From: Takakia lepidozioides
Taxonomy: Eukaryota; Streptophyta; Takakiopsida; Takakiales; Takakiaceae
Reading direction: 5' to 3'
Assembly: GCA_030704615.1 (NCBI GenBank)
Contig: CM060732.1
Span: 33,151,053-33,215,052, forward strand
DNA: 64,000 nt
Below the pieces are notes generated by a model. The model ran no database searches and was not told the DNA's origin. It worked only from the letters and a program-made list of their open reading frames with translations. The translations under genes and the position numbers were made by a program. Shown here one piece after another: positions 45,456 through 56,608 of this stretch; the first letter of the stretch is position 1; every line of letters starts with the position of its first letter.

Positions 45456-46022
45456 AGTTTTACCTCCGCCCTGCTTTCATCCAAACCCTCATGGAGACGT
45501 GCTCGGATGTCCAAAGGCAGATTCTTGACCTCACATGCGGCACGGGTAAGCCTTCACGTGCACAGTTTGTCCCCTGGCCCGATTGCAATTGCATGCCGCA
45601 TGCTACTAACTGCCCGCTTTGTCCATCAGGTGCTTCAATGTGGGCAGGGACGTTGTCCGACAGGCATGTCTTCGCCTTCGAGCCAGATACTGCTCTCCAC
45701 AACTCCAAACTTGCAGCGGCTGAACGTCTACCGAAAGAGGAAGAGGCATCCTCGGAGGATGAGGCATCCTCGGAGGATGAGGAATAATCCAACAAGGAGC
45801 AGGGGGAGGTACAAGTTGGGATTGAGGCCAAAGCACCCCCGGTTTACAAGTGAGTGGTCGCATTGTAAGTTGCCTCATGATTTACAAGTGAGTGGTCGCA
45901 TGTAAGTTGCCTTCATGATTTCGTGAGGCACCTCCCTTCGCTTTCTTACTTCATTGAAAGACCCTTTGTGCTTCTGCTGGTATTGACATTCTTGAAGTGG
46001 ATTTGTTTTTAATGTAGGATGC

Positions 46023-46043
46023 GGGGGCTGCTATTTCATGAGC
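46023..46043 (+). repeat. Left terminus of an element inserted downstream of methyltransferase B
   Basis: GGGGGCTGCTATTTCATGAGC, identical to 61,980-62,000. It follows TTTAATGTAGGATGC. In element E the matching place is ACTGTAGGATGCCAAGTAC, the acceptor and first bases of a conserved exon, so the terminus cuts that exon after GATGC. ATGAGC repeats follow to about 46,110. Confidence 0.75.
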
Positions 46044-46483
46044 CATGAGCCATGAGCGGCATGAGCCATGAGCAGAGTCGTAAGTGTGGAAAAAAACATG
46101 AGCAGCCTATTTTCCGGAAATGAGTGTCCGCGGGAATAGGGTTTAGGGTGCCACGGTCATAGGGGGAGAAGGACCTCCCGATGAAGGAGGTTCGGCAATG
46201 TTATTTAGAATTATATATTGAAAGGCAATGTTTCGCGAATGGTAGGGTGGTACTGCTCTGTACAATGGGGGCCCATTTCAGCCTACCAGCCATTTGCAAA
46301 ATTCACCCACACTCCCAATCCCAAACGAAATGAGCAATGACGCATTCTCGGAACAATGGACACAGAATAGAATAAAAAGAGGGCACAATGAGGTTTTTAT
46401 TGATCCACATGAATTGCATTTGAAGCACGTCTACTGTGCTGATTGTGCCTCAAATCTTGAGCCCTGTGCCTACTGAATACAAG

Positions 46484-47310
46484 TCACGTTGTCAATGGGA
46501 CTTCGACTGCTCTCAGAACTAGCTCATGAGTCCTGGGGCTCCTCCATGTAAAGTCGATTGCAGCCGTTGTACCGCCCCTAGTGATGTTCACCACAATGTC
46601 CTGCCCTTCAATCATACCACCATCGAATATGGAAATCTTCACGTTTTCGTCGTCCACACCAATGCGAATGTCCCCATACAATGGAGAAGAGGAGCGCACT
46701 CCTCGAGGAGAATAGGTCTCTCCGATGGAGTCCACCCACGTCCAGTGGCAGCAGTTCCACCGCAACAGCATAGCAGTGCGCCTTCTTCTGCATGGGTGAC
46801 CGTCGTAGCTGGGAAAATCGGAATCGAGGATGCGCAGGAGCCACGGACTCCTCAAACCAAGATCGTCACCCCGCTCGAAGGCGTAGTGGCCTACGATATA
46901 CTCAAAAGCCACCAATGTTTCCACAATCGAACCAGTATCTTCTGTGTAATCTGTGTACCAGATAACAATGTCTCCCGATGTGGCCGAATACATTGCATAA
47001 TCGATGCCTCCAAAGGGGCAGTCGTCCCGGTTCCGGAAGCACGGCATCCTTGCAAAGGAGGACCTGAGGACGACTTGGATGCCGATGACCTTGCGGACAG
47101 CTACGAAGCCCTTAGATTTTGGAAAAGATACGAAGCGGAAGAGCAGTCCGGCCTCCAAAATGGAGCATCTGGGTCACACGTACCCACCGACGGAGGTGGA
47201 ACGTGTTCATCACGCCAGCGGTGGATGAACCCATACATCTTTCTCATCAACAAGTATAGTTTGAGATCTGCCACCGAAGTCCATCCCCCGATGGAAATTC
47301 GGCGCCGCAT
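46484..47310 (-). pseudogene. Gene 3 (unknown), second copy
   Basis: An open frame of 224 codons (47,158-46,484) runs from FRFVSFPKSKGF through CFRNRDDCPFGGIDY, SGDIVIWYTDYTEDTG, FEYIVGHYAFERGDDLGLR, LYGDIRIGVDDENVKISIFD and RSPRTHELVLRAVEVPLTT to a TAG. Upstream, in another frame, 47,310-47,160 reads MYGFIHRWRDEHVPPP, PFWRPDCSSASYLFQ and may be the start. A possible beta-rich C-terminal half (alternating hydrophobics around GDI, KISIFDGG, DIVVNI) is all I can infer. It shares its neighbourhood (palindrome array on one side, element terminus 450 bp away on the other) with copy C. Not recognised as any known family. Confidence 0.6.
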
Positions 47311-47554
47311 TTACATCGAAGAGGGGATGGACTTCGCGTGTCCAGTGGCTATCGGCCACTTTGGCAGGTGACTGTGCCCCTGGAATGTACCTCACTTCTG
47401 TATGACTGTGTTTCATTGTGTTGAATAACTCTCGGATTTGGCCCACTGTTTACAATTTGATGTCTCATTTCTACAATTTGTCTGTCTGGTTGAATAAAGC
47501 AGAGTAACCGGTATGTGAGTCATGTGTCAAGAATATACCAGAGTAACGCCATGT

Positions 47555-48300
47555 CGGACATTGAAATGCGGCACCGCATTTCCATGTCGGATCGAAATGC
47601 GGCGCCGCATTTCCATGTCGGATCGAAATGCGGTGCCGCATTTCCATGTCCGCATCGAAATGCGGCACAGCATTTCCATGTCGGACATCGAAATGCGCAC
47701 CGCATTTCCATGTCGGACATCGAAATTCGGCACCGCATTTCCATTGGGACAAGAAAAATGCGGTGCATCATTTCCGTCCAGGTACACCGAATACCAACAC
47801 GGGTCTATAAATTGATCAGAAAACGAGTTGGCATGCAAATGTGGCGACGCATTTCCAGCTTGGCAATGGAAACTTCTTTTGGACAAGGGAATGCGGGTGC
47901 CGCATTTCCGTCCAACACTTCGAAAAGTGCACCTATTTCCGACTTGCGCGATGGAATGCTTACCGCATTTCCGAGAGAGGGTCTGCAAATTGACAAATTG
48001 CGATGTCCGTTCTGGAAATGCGGGCCGCCGCATTTCCATGTCCGTCATCGACTTTTTTTTTACAATGGAATGCGGTGCCAGTTTTTGCTGATGGGTCTGC
48101 AGTTCGAACAACCACCATCCCCAATATGGAAATGGCGGCACCGCATCGCATTTCCAATCCCGCCATGCGGCCTCCTTGTTCGACCTCCTTGTTCGACCTC
48201 TGTAAGGTTGGTGGCATATCCATGCAATGAGCGGGAGAGGCCAAAAAACTGGCGTGTGGACAAAGGAGGAAAATTTGAAATGCGGCACCGCATTCCCAAT
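47555..48300. repeat. Palindrome array, about 32-bp period, then scattered units
   Basis: Cores at about 47570 (GGCACC), 47601 (GGCGCC), 47632 (GGTGCC), 47664, 47696, 47729 and 47762, 31-33 bp apart, with linker CATGTCGGA. Arms are GAAATGCGG and CCGCATTTC as in the 53-bp arrays. Further palindromes lie at 47,840-48,300 with wider gaps (e.g. 47,893, 48,020, 48,285). It lies upstream of gene 3 copy 2 and beyond the 3' end of methyltransferase D. Confidence 0.9.
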
Positions 48301-48532
48301 TAAGATTACTTTTTACTATGCCAACATTGAAATGGAAAAAAAATTAGTCCCTCCCCTGTTTGGAAATGCGGTGCTTTGGTTGCCGCCATTTCCAAAAGAG
48401 TAGAGGTTATTAGAGTTGCAAAATTTTGGAAATGCCCTGACCCATTTCTGATTTGGGGAGGTCCTGGTTTGGGCGATTGTGTGGCTGTTGGAATGCACAC
48501 GGGAGAGGGGTCACGAATGTCGGGCAGAATTT

Positions 48533-48609
48533 CTTTATATACTCTGGAAGAGAATTTACATTTACAGAGACCTTTATATACTCTGGAAGAGAATTTACAT
48601 TTACAGAGA
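48533..48609. repeat. 39-bp tandem duplication
   Basis: CTTTATATACTCTGGAAGAG... occurs twice, at 48533-48570 and 48572-48609, with no differences. It lies just past the 3' side of the acidic reading frame of element D. Confidence 0.9.
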
Positions 48610-48619
48610 CTCATCCTGT

Positions 48620-49080
48620 TCTAGACTGTCCTGTGTCCTCCTCCACCCCCTCAGTGCTCTCTCATCTCCAGCGGACTGCTCGTTGGCCAGGCTTTCGAAA
48701 ATCCCATCTTCCCCTTGCGGAACTGTCCATCTCACCTCCGTTGGGTCGTCTTCCTCCCTGTCTGCGTCGCTCTCATCCGCTGGATCACATATGTACTTTC
48801 GTAACGTCTACCTGTCTGAGATGACTGCTGCCAACTCTTTCCTTATCCTTCTGTCCTCCCTAGCCCTCTCCAAAATCTGCTCTACTTTATGGGATTCTCA
48901 CTTCTTCTAATCGCTGGGTTTGCGGTTAGCTGCATAACTAGGAAGGGAGTAGTAAGTCCCCTACCGGGCTCGTCATGAAGCGTCGCCCTCGCAAGAAGAA
49001 GGGACAATTCTTCCTGGCAGGAAGTGTAGGCCCTACATGTTTCGACCGGACCCTGCAATCCTGCACATGACAATCATCAA
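48620..49080 (-). pseudogene. Acidic downstream reading frame, copy D
   Basis: Reading leftwards: RNCPFFLRGRRFMTSP, stops, VEQILERAREDRRIRKELAA, then DPADESDADREEDDPTEVRW, TVPQGEDGIFES. The same blocks occur in order after methyltransferase E (RRNVLFFARGDFMPSP, QQILDEASLKKMKMREEAA, EVRWTVPQGEDGIFE). At least three stops here. Function unknown; see the entry at 62,201. Confidence 0.5.
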
Positions 49081-49768
49081 CGAGACTAATGAGAGACCCA
49101 CAGTCGTGTGAAAATTACTGCTTCGTGTGAAAATTACTGCTAGGCTTTGCAAACTTACAATGTTTGCACTCACTCGTATTCCGGGTTCTCCTCTGCATCA
49201 ATGTCCACTGTGTCTTCCTCGGACTCCGACGAATCCGAGGAGACTTCCGCTCTGTCGGGAGCCTTCACATTCCGTTGCAGCCCCTCCAGATGGGATCCCA
49301 ACACGGATGAATCCTCCTCGTAGGCAAAGAGGTGCCGGTCGGAAAAACCGCCCAGCCACATTTGAGGCACCTGTTACAATGCCATCCCACATTACCACAT
49401 GGCGCTTCAGATGTTGCGAACTACATCCTAACGAGAAATTTTGCAGAACAGCAGAGATCAAGATTCTGCATACCTGTCCCACAGATGAGGTCCAGCACTG
49501 TGCCCTCCACGTCTGTGCATGTCTCCATAATTGTCTGAATGAAGGCAGGGCTTCCGAGTCCGTGAGTACCCGCAGGGGTTCCGTTGAAGTGAGGCTATGA
49601 GGGAGAAGTTCCTGGGAACGTTGTTGAACAGAACGTCGTAATCGAGTGGGTCGCAGTTCGGGTCAACCTTTCCTCCCTCCTTCCGGAAAGCAAAGGTGGA
49701 GTTTTCCTTCACAAAGCAGTATGCATCGAACTGCTTTGTCTGCATACACAAGGGGAAAAACGATTAGA

Positions 49769-49792
49769 AACCGAATGCGGCACCGCATTTGA
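49769..49792. repeat. Intron palindrome, copy D, after catalytic exon
   Basis: CGAATGCGGCACCGCATTTG: family core and arms, in the intron that also has one in copy A (16782-16802). Confidence 0.7.
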
Positions 49793-51049
49793 AAGCACCC
49801 AAGCAAATGAATGGACGAGTGCCAGTGTCGTAATCACCTTCTCCCTTCCGACCGAAGGCCCAGTGTGTTGATGCACGTCCACTTCTTTTCAGAATCGGGA
49901 CGGCGCTCTTGCGGGTTCCACTTCGCAATTCCTGTCTGAGTGTTTTTTCCTCTGCTCGCCAGGACAACCACACAGCCTCTGTCGTCCAACACCATGCGGG
50001 CAAGCCCGAATCCTTTCTTCCAAAAGTCCTCCGAGTACCTGTTCCAAGATGGCAAAGCTTGCAGTCCTTCCACAGGCTCTCCGTCCGGAATATCCAAGAT
50101 GATCATATCGCAAGACCACTCGGTGGCATTTCCGCCCCTCCTACAATCCTTGTCTGCACACACCCTTCAAAGAACGAGACCATATTCTGAAATCCTGGGT
50201 GTCGGAAGGCTCTTCGGCAGTCGCCTTCTTTCAGTGCTCTGCCCTTCAGACCCTCCATGGTCTTCATGTTTGCCAACTTGGCTGCCCGTCCATCCAAAGC
50301 CGCCAAGAAACTCTCATTTTACACACTGGACTACAGTTTTTGGGAGCCACTTTCGGCCTCTTCATTTCCACCGGCTCGAAAGGGTGCCCCCTGGGGGGTT
50401 GAGAGTGCCTTCTTTGCCGAGCCAGTTCTCGTGCCTCTGGTGACAACGGTGGGCACAGGGAGGCAGCCTGCGTTCGGCGGGGGTGTGGGCTGGTTGCAAA
50501 GTCTCCATCGGAGTCCTCTTCCCACCCTCTTCCTGAACAGGCTGTTTTTTGCTTCTTCGTTTTGGTCGGCGTGTCCACAACAGCTGCTCCTTGCTGGCGA
50601 GTCCTTTCTTCGACCCCTTCTGTTGGCCTGCACAGCTGCATCCACCGTCCTTTTGTGCCATCTTCAGCTGCCTCCTGGATTCTTCCAGAGCAGCAGATTC
50701 CTTTGCCGACTTTGGCCCAGCAGGGCCACACGTCTTTCCTTTCTTCTTCTCTTCTGGCCTTTCTGGCGGCGCAGATTCTTCTCAGACTCGACGAACAATA
50801 ACGCCAGACATGTCCAGGTACCACGGGCATCCAACGAGATGCGCGGGATGCCATTGTTTCTGCATCTCGGGTGTGTAGACACAGCTTGGGCCCGCCACTG
50901 GTCCAAGCCATGAAGAACGGGGGCTCTGAGCCATGGCCCCTGTCTGAAGGGAGCACGTATTTCATATATACCTGCAAGGCATCAGCATGCGGTGAGCAAA
51001 ACTTGAAGACCAACCTCCACTGGCAGAGTGCCACCGAAAACATAAATAT

Positions 51050-51072
51050 GCGAATGCGGTGCCGCATTTCCG
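51050..51072. repeat. Intron palindrome, copy D, before PPFFMAW exon
   Basis: CGAATGCGGTGCCGCATTTC, in the intron that carries two palindromes in copy A and the large array in copy B. Confidence 0.75.
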
Positions 51073-52267
51073 AGACAAACCTCGTAACCAGGCTTCGCAT
51101 ACAAGGGCAGCTGTGCTTCACCTGTAAACATTCATCAATCGCATTCGCATTGCAGCTTTCCCCGCTCCCTCCTGATGTGTAAACTCCACGCTCCTTCTTG
51201 CTGTCTGTAGCTCTCTGGCGAAAAGGTTGTCCTTGTACGCACATCTGAAACGTGTCACGTAGTCTTCCAATGTCTGTGTTCCATCCCATTTGACGTACAA
51301 GCCGAACGAATTTGTGTGCATTACGACTTGCTCCTTCGCATTCGACATTACCTGCCATTCCCAAATGCATTGTCACGTAGCAGTTCAGGGAATTCATGTC
51401 AGAAAAGCAAATCTGGGGAAGTACCTTGAATTACCTGGAACCACCAAGTCATACGGTTGAGCCACACATCCACTGCAGGGTCGGAAACTTCCAGTGGAAA
51501 AGACCACATTGTCCTTATGCTCTCGGATGCATTCCAGATCGACAGCCACCGTGTCTGCCATTTCCGATCCAATGTCAGTGGCTGGAAGAGAGTGGCTATT
51601 GCTAGGAAGGAAATTCAGTGCATTGAAACCTCACCTTCTCTTTCGCCTCCACACATGCCGTTGAGAGGTGATGCAGTTTCTCCAATTGCATGGTCGGCTG
51701 CATGGCCCGAGAATAGTGTTTTGCAATCTCGGGGATGAAGTCCTTTCCAAGTGTCGGAATTGCCACCAGCTTCACAAGCTTTGCTTGTATTTGGTTCTGG
51801 ACTTGACACCGGCTCCTTCCCTTCAAGTGCTCAGTCAATGACTGCAACGTTTTCACCTGCCCCTCACTTTTTCCATGAAGAAGCGTTTGGCATGGGCCAA
51901 ATCCAGCTTGATGTTTGACTGCCAAACAAACATGCAGAAGCGTTACATCGATTCATGTGGAAACATTACTGGAAATTGGGGAAGGATGAGCAGAGGAAAT
52001 TGGAGCACGACTTACTTCGTATAATCACCTCCACCATTCCATCCATAGTGAACGATACCATGTCCGGTCTGTTTTTTCAACGGCTTTCTGAATGAGCTCC
52101 GGCTCCAGCATTTCCGCAAACATCTGCGGATCAGTAAGACCAGTTTTCCTCACACCCTGTACCGCATAATGTGCCCTGTGGGTATGCAACGTACCATTCT
52201 CAGTGACCCCTGCAAGGCACACTCTCTCAGTTAGTAACCGGAAGCACGGAATCAAACCAGAATGGAA

Positions 52268-52292
52268 AACCGAAATGCGGCACCGCATTTCG
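52268..52292. repeat. Intron palindrome, copy D, after ParB-like exon
   Basis: CGAAATGCGGCACCGCATTTCG is symmetrical except for its central two bases; it lies in the intron after the ParB-like exon, where copy A has two relics (14231-14310). Confidence 0.8.
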
Positions 52293-53541
52293 AATGTGCT
52301 AGGGAGGGTATGAGTATCTTACGAGTTGAGGTCCGCCATGGCATTCTTGAGGAGGGAGGAGTCTGCCGCCTTCACCTTGAGGAACACACTCCACCATGTA
52401 ATGCCAGCCAATGTGCTTGGCATGGTTCTGCTTGATGTACTCCCCAGCAGGCGAGAAGTCGGTGATTCCCGTCCCACACAAAGAACATTTTCCCGACATA
52501 TGGCCGAAGTCGGGATCACCCTTCAGCGTCGCCGTCGAATTCGTGGTTGCGAGTGTGCCAGTGGGTATCCCACGTTGACAATTCATCGGCAGTGGGTCCA
52601 CGGGTTTCGCCGTCCTCATTCTCTATGGAAACGTAAAACGCTGCCGATCCCAGACGGTACCCTCTCGAAATGCGAACTTGAGCTTATCCACATCTCCGGG
52701 AGGGCCTGCCTGACGATGGGAAGGAGACCATGCGACAGAGTGGGATTCGAAGAGTCCGCTGGAATAATACCCTCTGGCCTCAGAACTCTGCCAATGCTAC
52801 TGTGTGTCTCCTCCAACCATTTTATCCGCCGCTCACTTTTGAAATCCTCCGGAGACATGTCTGTAGGTGTTCGGTAGTGGCTGAGCAGGTGGAGCATCCT
52901 TAACTGGAGCTGCACCTGGGGCCTGTGTGGGCGGCAATTCTGCACTGCAGAGGCCTCCTCCGGCCTGCTAGCTCAATCGGTGGTGAGGTCTGCTGCGAAC
53001 GTTCAGCGGCAGCACCCTCCTCCGGTACCAAATCGAGATCAACGGTCAATCCCATTCCTTCGCTGCAGCAGAGTCGGCCCCCACCTCTGCAGGCGGGAAA
53101 TCCTCCAGGAACTGAGCTTCAGCTCGTGGAAGCGGTTTGCGGGAGATTGTTCGGCCGTCGCCCTGATTGCCTCTGCTTCCTCATCCTTGCAGGTGAAGGT
53201 GTCTGCTGCAATTAGAATCTGTCTTCTACCCTGCTGCTTCATTCGCGTTGGGGGGGTGAATCGGCCTGAGCCGGTTCAGAAGCCAGTAGAGGGACGGGCT
53301 GCTTCTTCTTCTTCGACTTTGCTGGAGAAGGGCCCGACCCCTGCTGGCGATTTCTCCTGATCGAAGAAACGCGAGTCGATCTCTGAGACTTTGAACTTGC
53401 CCTTCGAAGACGCTCTTTTGAATGCAGAGGGCTAGGCCCGGCAGTTACCCCGCTCATCCGGGATCGGGTGGGTGTACGTGCTGCAGCTAGCTCCCTCGGA
53501 CTCTTCCTGCGGCTCTTTGGATTCCTGCGATCCTCCAGCAC

Positions 53542-54146
53542 GTCCCACCTTTCCTGTTAGCATCAACATGTTCTGCATTTCAAGTCTCCAGCATTCAGTC
53601 TAAGAATTACAGAAGCAATGGGGGTTCTGTGCTCGATCAGCTGCGCGCAGCTCGATCGCATGGAGCTCTCACTGTGGCTGGGTTGCCTGAGTGGCCTGCG
53701 GCTTGCAGACTTTGCTTGTCTTAGTACCCCTCACTTGAGCAGATACATTCCGGCATCGCAAGAGAGATACTCTAGAGAGTCTTTTCAGTTTTGGCACAAA
53801 ATAAATAATTAAAAATAACATTGTCCGAAGTTTTCATAAATTTCCCCTTACATGTTGAATTTTCAGATTCTTAATTTCAAAACATATCACACATTCCTTC
53901 ATTGTGTTGATTTTTTTTAAATTCAGCAATGGCATGTCAATACTTTTTTCTAGTCAAATAAATATTTGGCACTCAAGTACCAGGCTCATCTGATAAGCTA
54001 TATTCCTGAACGAAATGCATGTGCATATTACCAAGAATCTATTGTCATGAATCGCATTGGGGGGGCATGACTGCTTATTACAAATGTAAACCCTGAAAAG
54101 CGATCGCGTCGGAGATGGGCAATCTCCTCCTCCTGTAAGACGCATC
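53542..54146. other. Spacer between methyltransferase D and element leader
   Basis: AT-rich around 53,800-53,990, no gene seen. This is the promoter-side interval of methyltransferase D; no element end is recognisable in it. Confidence 0.4.
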
Positions 54147-54594
54147 GCTTCCCCCTTCGGCATTGGCCTCCGTCCGAAGTATAATTTCCGAGCTTGCGAC
54201 GAGGTCTCCTGTCTGGTGCACGAACTCCCCCCTCTCAGGTTCGAGCATAAGAAGAACAGAGAGAGGGAAAGGGGCAAAGAGTGCAGATGGAAAGGGCGCG
54301 AGAGGGGTGACTGAGGAGACACGACAAAAGTAGATGAAACGGCGTGATGCACCACTTGGGTTCGAAGGGTTGGACGAAAGTGTCTCCTCGTGGAGTTTGA
54401 GTCATTACGAAATTCGAATCGTTGAGGGTACGCCCGCCGTCCGAAAATCAAACATCATTATCCAACGCAGTCCGCCGCCCGCCTCATGCCCCTTCAGTCA
54501 GATAGAGTGCCGACATGTACAGGCAATTCCGTGCTCCACGTGTTCACATTCAAGGCATTCCGTCCCAGCGTCTGATGAGTTGGAGCGAGAATGC

Positions 54595-56190
54595 GAATGC
54601 GGCGCCGCATTTCCGTTAAGTACCATCACGAAGCTACACATCCGTACTTGTTGGAAGAAAAGCGGCACCGCATTTCCGTTCCACCTTCACATACCTTAGT
54701 TGTTGAACGGAAATACGGTGCCGCATTTCGTCCCACAGCTCCATGTATGAGATTCAGAAGGGAAATGCGGCGCCGCATTTCCGTTCCCACTTCACATACG
54801 TTAGTTGATGAATGGAATGCCGTGCCACATTTCCGTTCGGGAAAGTATAGAGGTCTCACCTGGACAGAAATGCGGTGTCGCATTTCCGGTCTGAAAAGGT
54901 TGAAGGTCTCACATGGATGGAAATGCGGCAACACATTTCCGTAGAACAGCTCCAGGCCGAATATACAAAACGGAAATGCGGCGCCGCATTTCCGTTCGAG
55001 AATGTCGGAAGGTGCGACTCGAACGGAAATGCGGTGCCGCATTTCTGTACCCGTTGCGCACGATTTTCAGTCAGAATGGAAATGCGGTACCGCATTTCCG
55101 TTCTGTAGAGTATTAACGTCGGACGCTTGGCGGAAATGCCTTCCCGCATTTCGTTCCACAGCTCCATTCCTCACATACAAAACGGAAATGCGGTGCCGCA
55201 TTTCCGTTTTTGGAATGTCGGATGGTGGGACTCCGACGGAAAATGCGGTACCGCATTTCAATTCCGATGTTTCAGGATATTTCATCAGAACGGAAATGCG
55301 GTGCCGCATTTCCCTTTTAAATCTAATACATTCCGTTCTGGAATGTTGGGAGGTGCGACTCGGATGGAAATGCGCTGCCGCATTTCAGTTCGATGGTTCA
55401 CGATTTTCAGTCAGAACGGAAATGCGGTGCCGCATTTCCGTTCTGGAATGATGGTAGGTGCGACTCGGATGGAAATACGGTGCCGCATTTCAGTTCAGAT
55501 AGTTCACGATTTTCAGTCAGAACGGAAATGCGGTGCCGCATTCCGTTCTGGATAGTGTGAATGTCTCAACCTCTCGGAATTGCGCTGTATGAAGCTGTCG
55601 GAATCTTACTCGGCTCCAGGCATCAGATACAAAATGGAAATGCGGCGCCGCATTTCCTTATGGAATGTCGAAAAGTGCGACTTTGACGGAAATGCGGTGC
55701 CGCATTTCTGTCCCGTTGTTCATAATTCTCAATCAGAACGGAAATGCGGTACCGCATTTCGTTCCACCTTCACATACCGTGCTTTTGAATGAATATGCGG
55801 TACCGCATTTCCGTTCTCGAGAGTATGAATGTCTTTTAAGACGGAAATGTGCTGCAGCATTCTATCCCTCAGCTCCATGCATCAGATACAAAATGGAAAT
55901 GCGGCGCCGCATTCCCGTTCTGGAATGTCGAAAAGTGCGACTCGACGGAAATGCGGTGCCGCATTTCTGTTCCCGTTGTTCATAAATCTCAATCAGAACG
56001 GAAATGCGGTACCGCATTTCCGTTCCACCTTCACATACCGTGCTTGCTGGATGGAAATGCGTTACCGCATTTTCGTTCTGGAGAGTATAAAGGTTTCCCC
56101 GGACGGAAACTCGGTGCCGCATTTCCGTCGCTCTGTTGCATGACCAAGATGCAATACGGAAATGCGCGCCGTATTTCCGTCCACCAGCAA
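54595..56190. repeat. Palindrome array of element copy 2, 53-bp period
   Basis: About 28 units of the same palindromes as at 18.5-20.8 kb. Starts such as 54972, 55025 and 55078 are 53 bp apart, others 52-54 because of single-base gains or losses. Only one 424-bp block is present. Confidence 0.9.
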
Positions 56191-56608
56191 TCGACAGAAT
56201 CACTCGTGACGGGAAATCTGGAACCTCAATGGGTTGCATTGTTCCGAAAACAACACAATTCGGCCAGTCTTGATGAGCACAACTTGGTGTCTGACAGTTT
56301 TAACCAGCAGTCCTGGCACTTGTCAGTGCGAACGTTCCTGTCTGCACCGAGAATACTGCTGGATCCACCCTCAGGAGAAAACTGTCAGGAGATGTTATTT
56401 CGTCGCCGAATCGGCCATCATTGTCCTACTCACTGGCTATGGAATCAAACCTCCCACCTTCATGCATGTAGCTTGAAACAATTACTTTCCACTTCAATGT
56501 GCGACTTCCAATTGTCGATGGACTCCGCAGATCCACTTAGATGGTGCCTGTGAGCCTTGGTCTGTCGCTATACTGAACCTCGCACTTGCCAACTCCGTGC
56601 GGTGTTCG

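Larger units (their letters stand above)
38937..45853 (+). pseudogene. ParB-like / amino-methyltransferase fusion, copy B
   Basis: Exon 1 (38937-39116, MPRGEGRGSPERN) ends at a GCAAGC donor; exon 2 starts at 39762 and is open for over 400 codons: a basic disordered region, then THSNIGRVYPAKLRIPLCRL, ALPGDIDKLKF, FREGYRMGSAAFYVSMEN and GKM. Here a CACTA-type element (41037-41879) splits the gene, and FYVWDDNHRLLAWMEYIA follows: the ParB-like box with Arg kept. Later exons: 42165-42355, 42457-42737, 42826-42951 and 43047-43261, an intron holding a palindrome array, then APFFLAW, EKEWHLEHL and FEGEPIWRYW with several frame changes. The motif IV region is gone (44.9-45.46 kb is unrelated sequence). 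AFIQTLMETCSDV, DLTCGTG and SMWAGTLSDRHVFAFEPD remain; a TAA at 45785 precedes the ancestral TGA at 45851. Confidence 0.65.
49170..53541 (-). pseudogene. ParB-like / amino-methyltransferase fusion, copy D
   Basis: From the right: a basic Ser/Arg/Lys-rich N-terminus (53,541-53,239), then THSSIGRVLRPEG, LLPIVRQALP and, after frame changes, GKMFFVWDGNHRLLA (52,493-52,450), the ParB-like box in its best form. Helical exons follow: TDRTWYR (52,226-52,030), AKHYSRAMQPTMQLEKLHHL (to 51,650), TRWLSIWNASESIRTMW (51,558-51,435), FARELQTARRSVEF (51,350-51,125) and PPFFMAW (50,985 onward). The catalytic exon (about 50,310-49,835) reads CDMIILDIPDGEPVEG and DDRGCVVVLASRG; the next (49,740-49,487) has YSRTRKP and VLDLICGTG (motif I intact but out of frame); the last ends DAEENPEYE. 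Single-base frame breaks recur, so it is dead or poorly assembled. Transcribed away from transposase 2. Confidence 0.65.

Noticed and set aside
50264-51397. 377-codon open frame on the minus strand
   Set aside because: It reads through introns and frame changes of methyltransferase D; only parts agree with the family. Treated within that gene.
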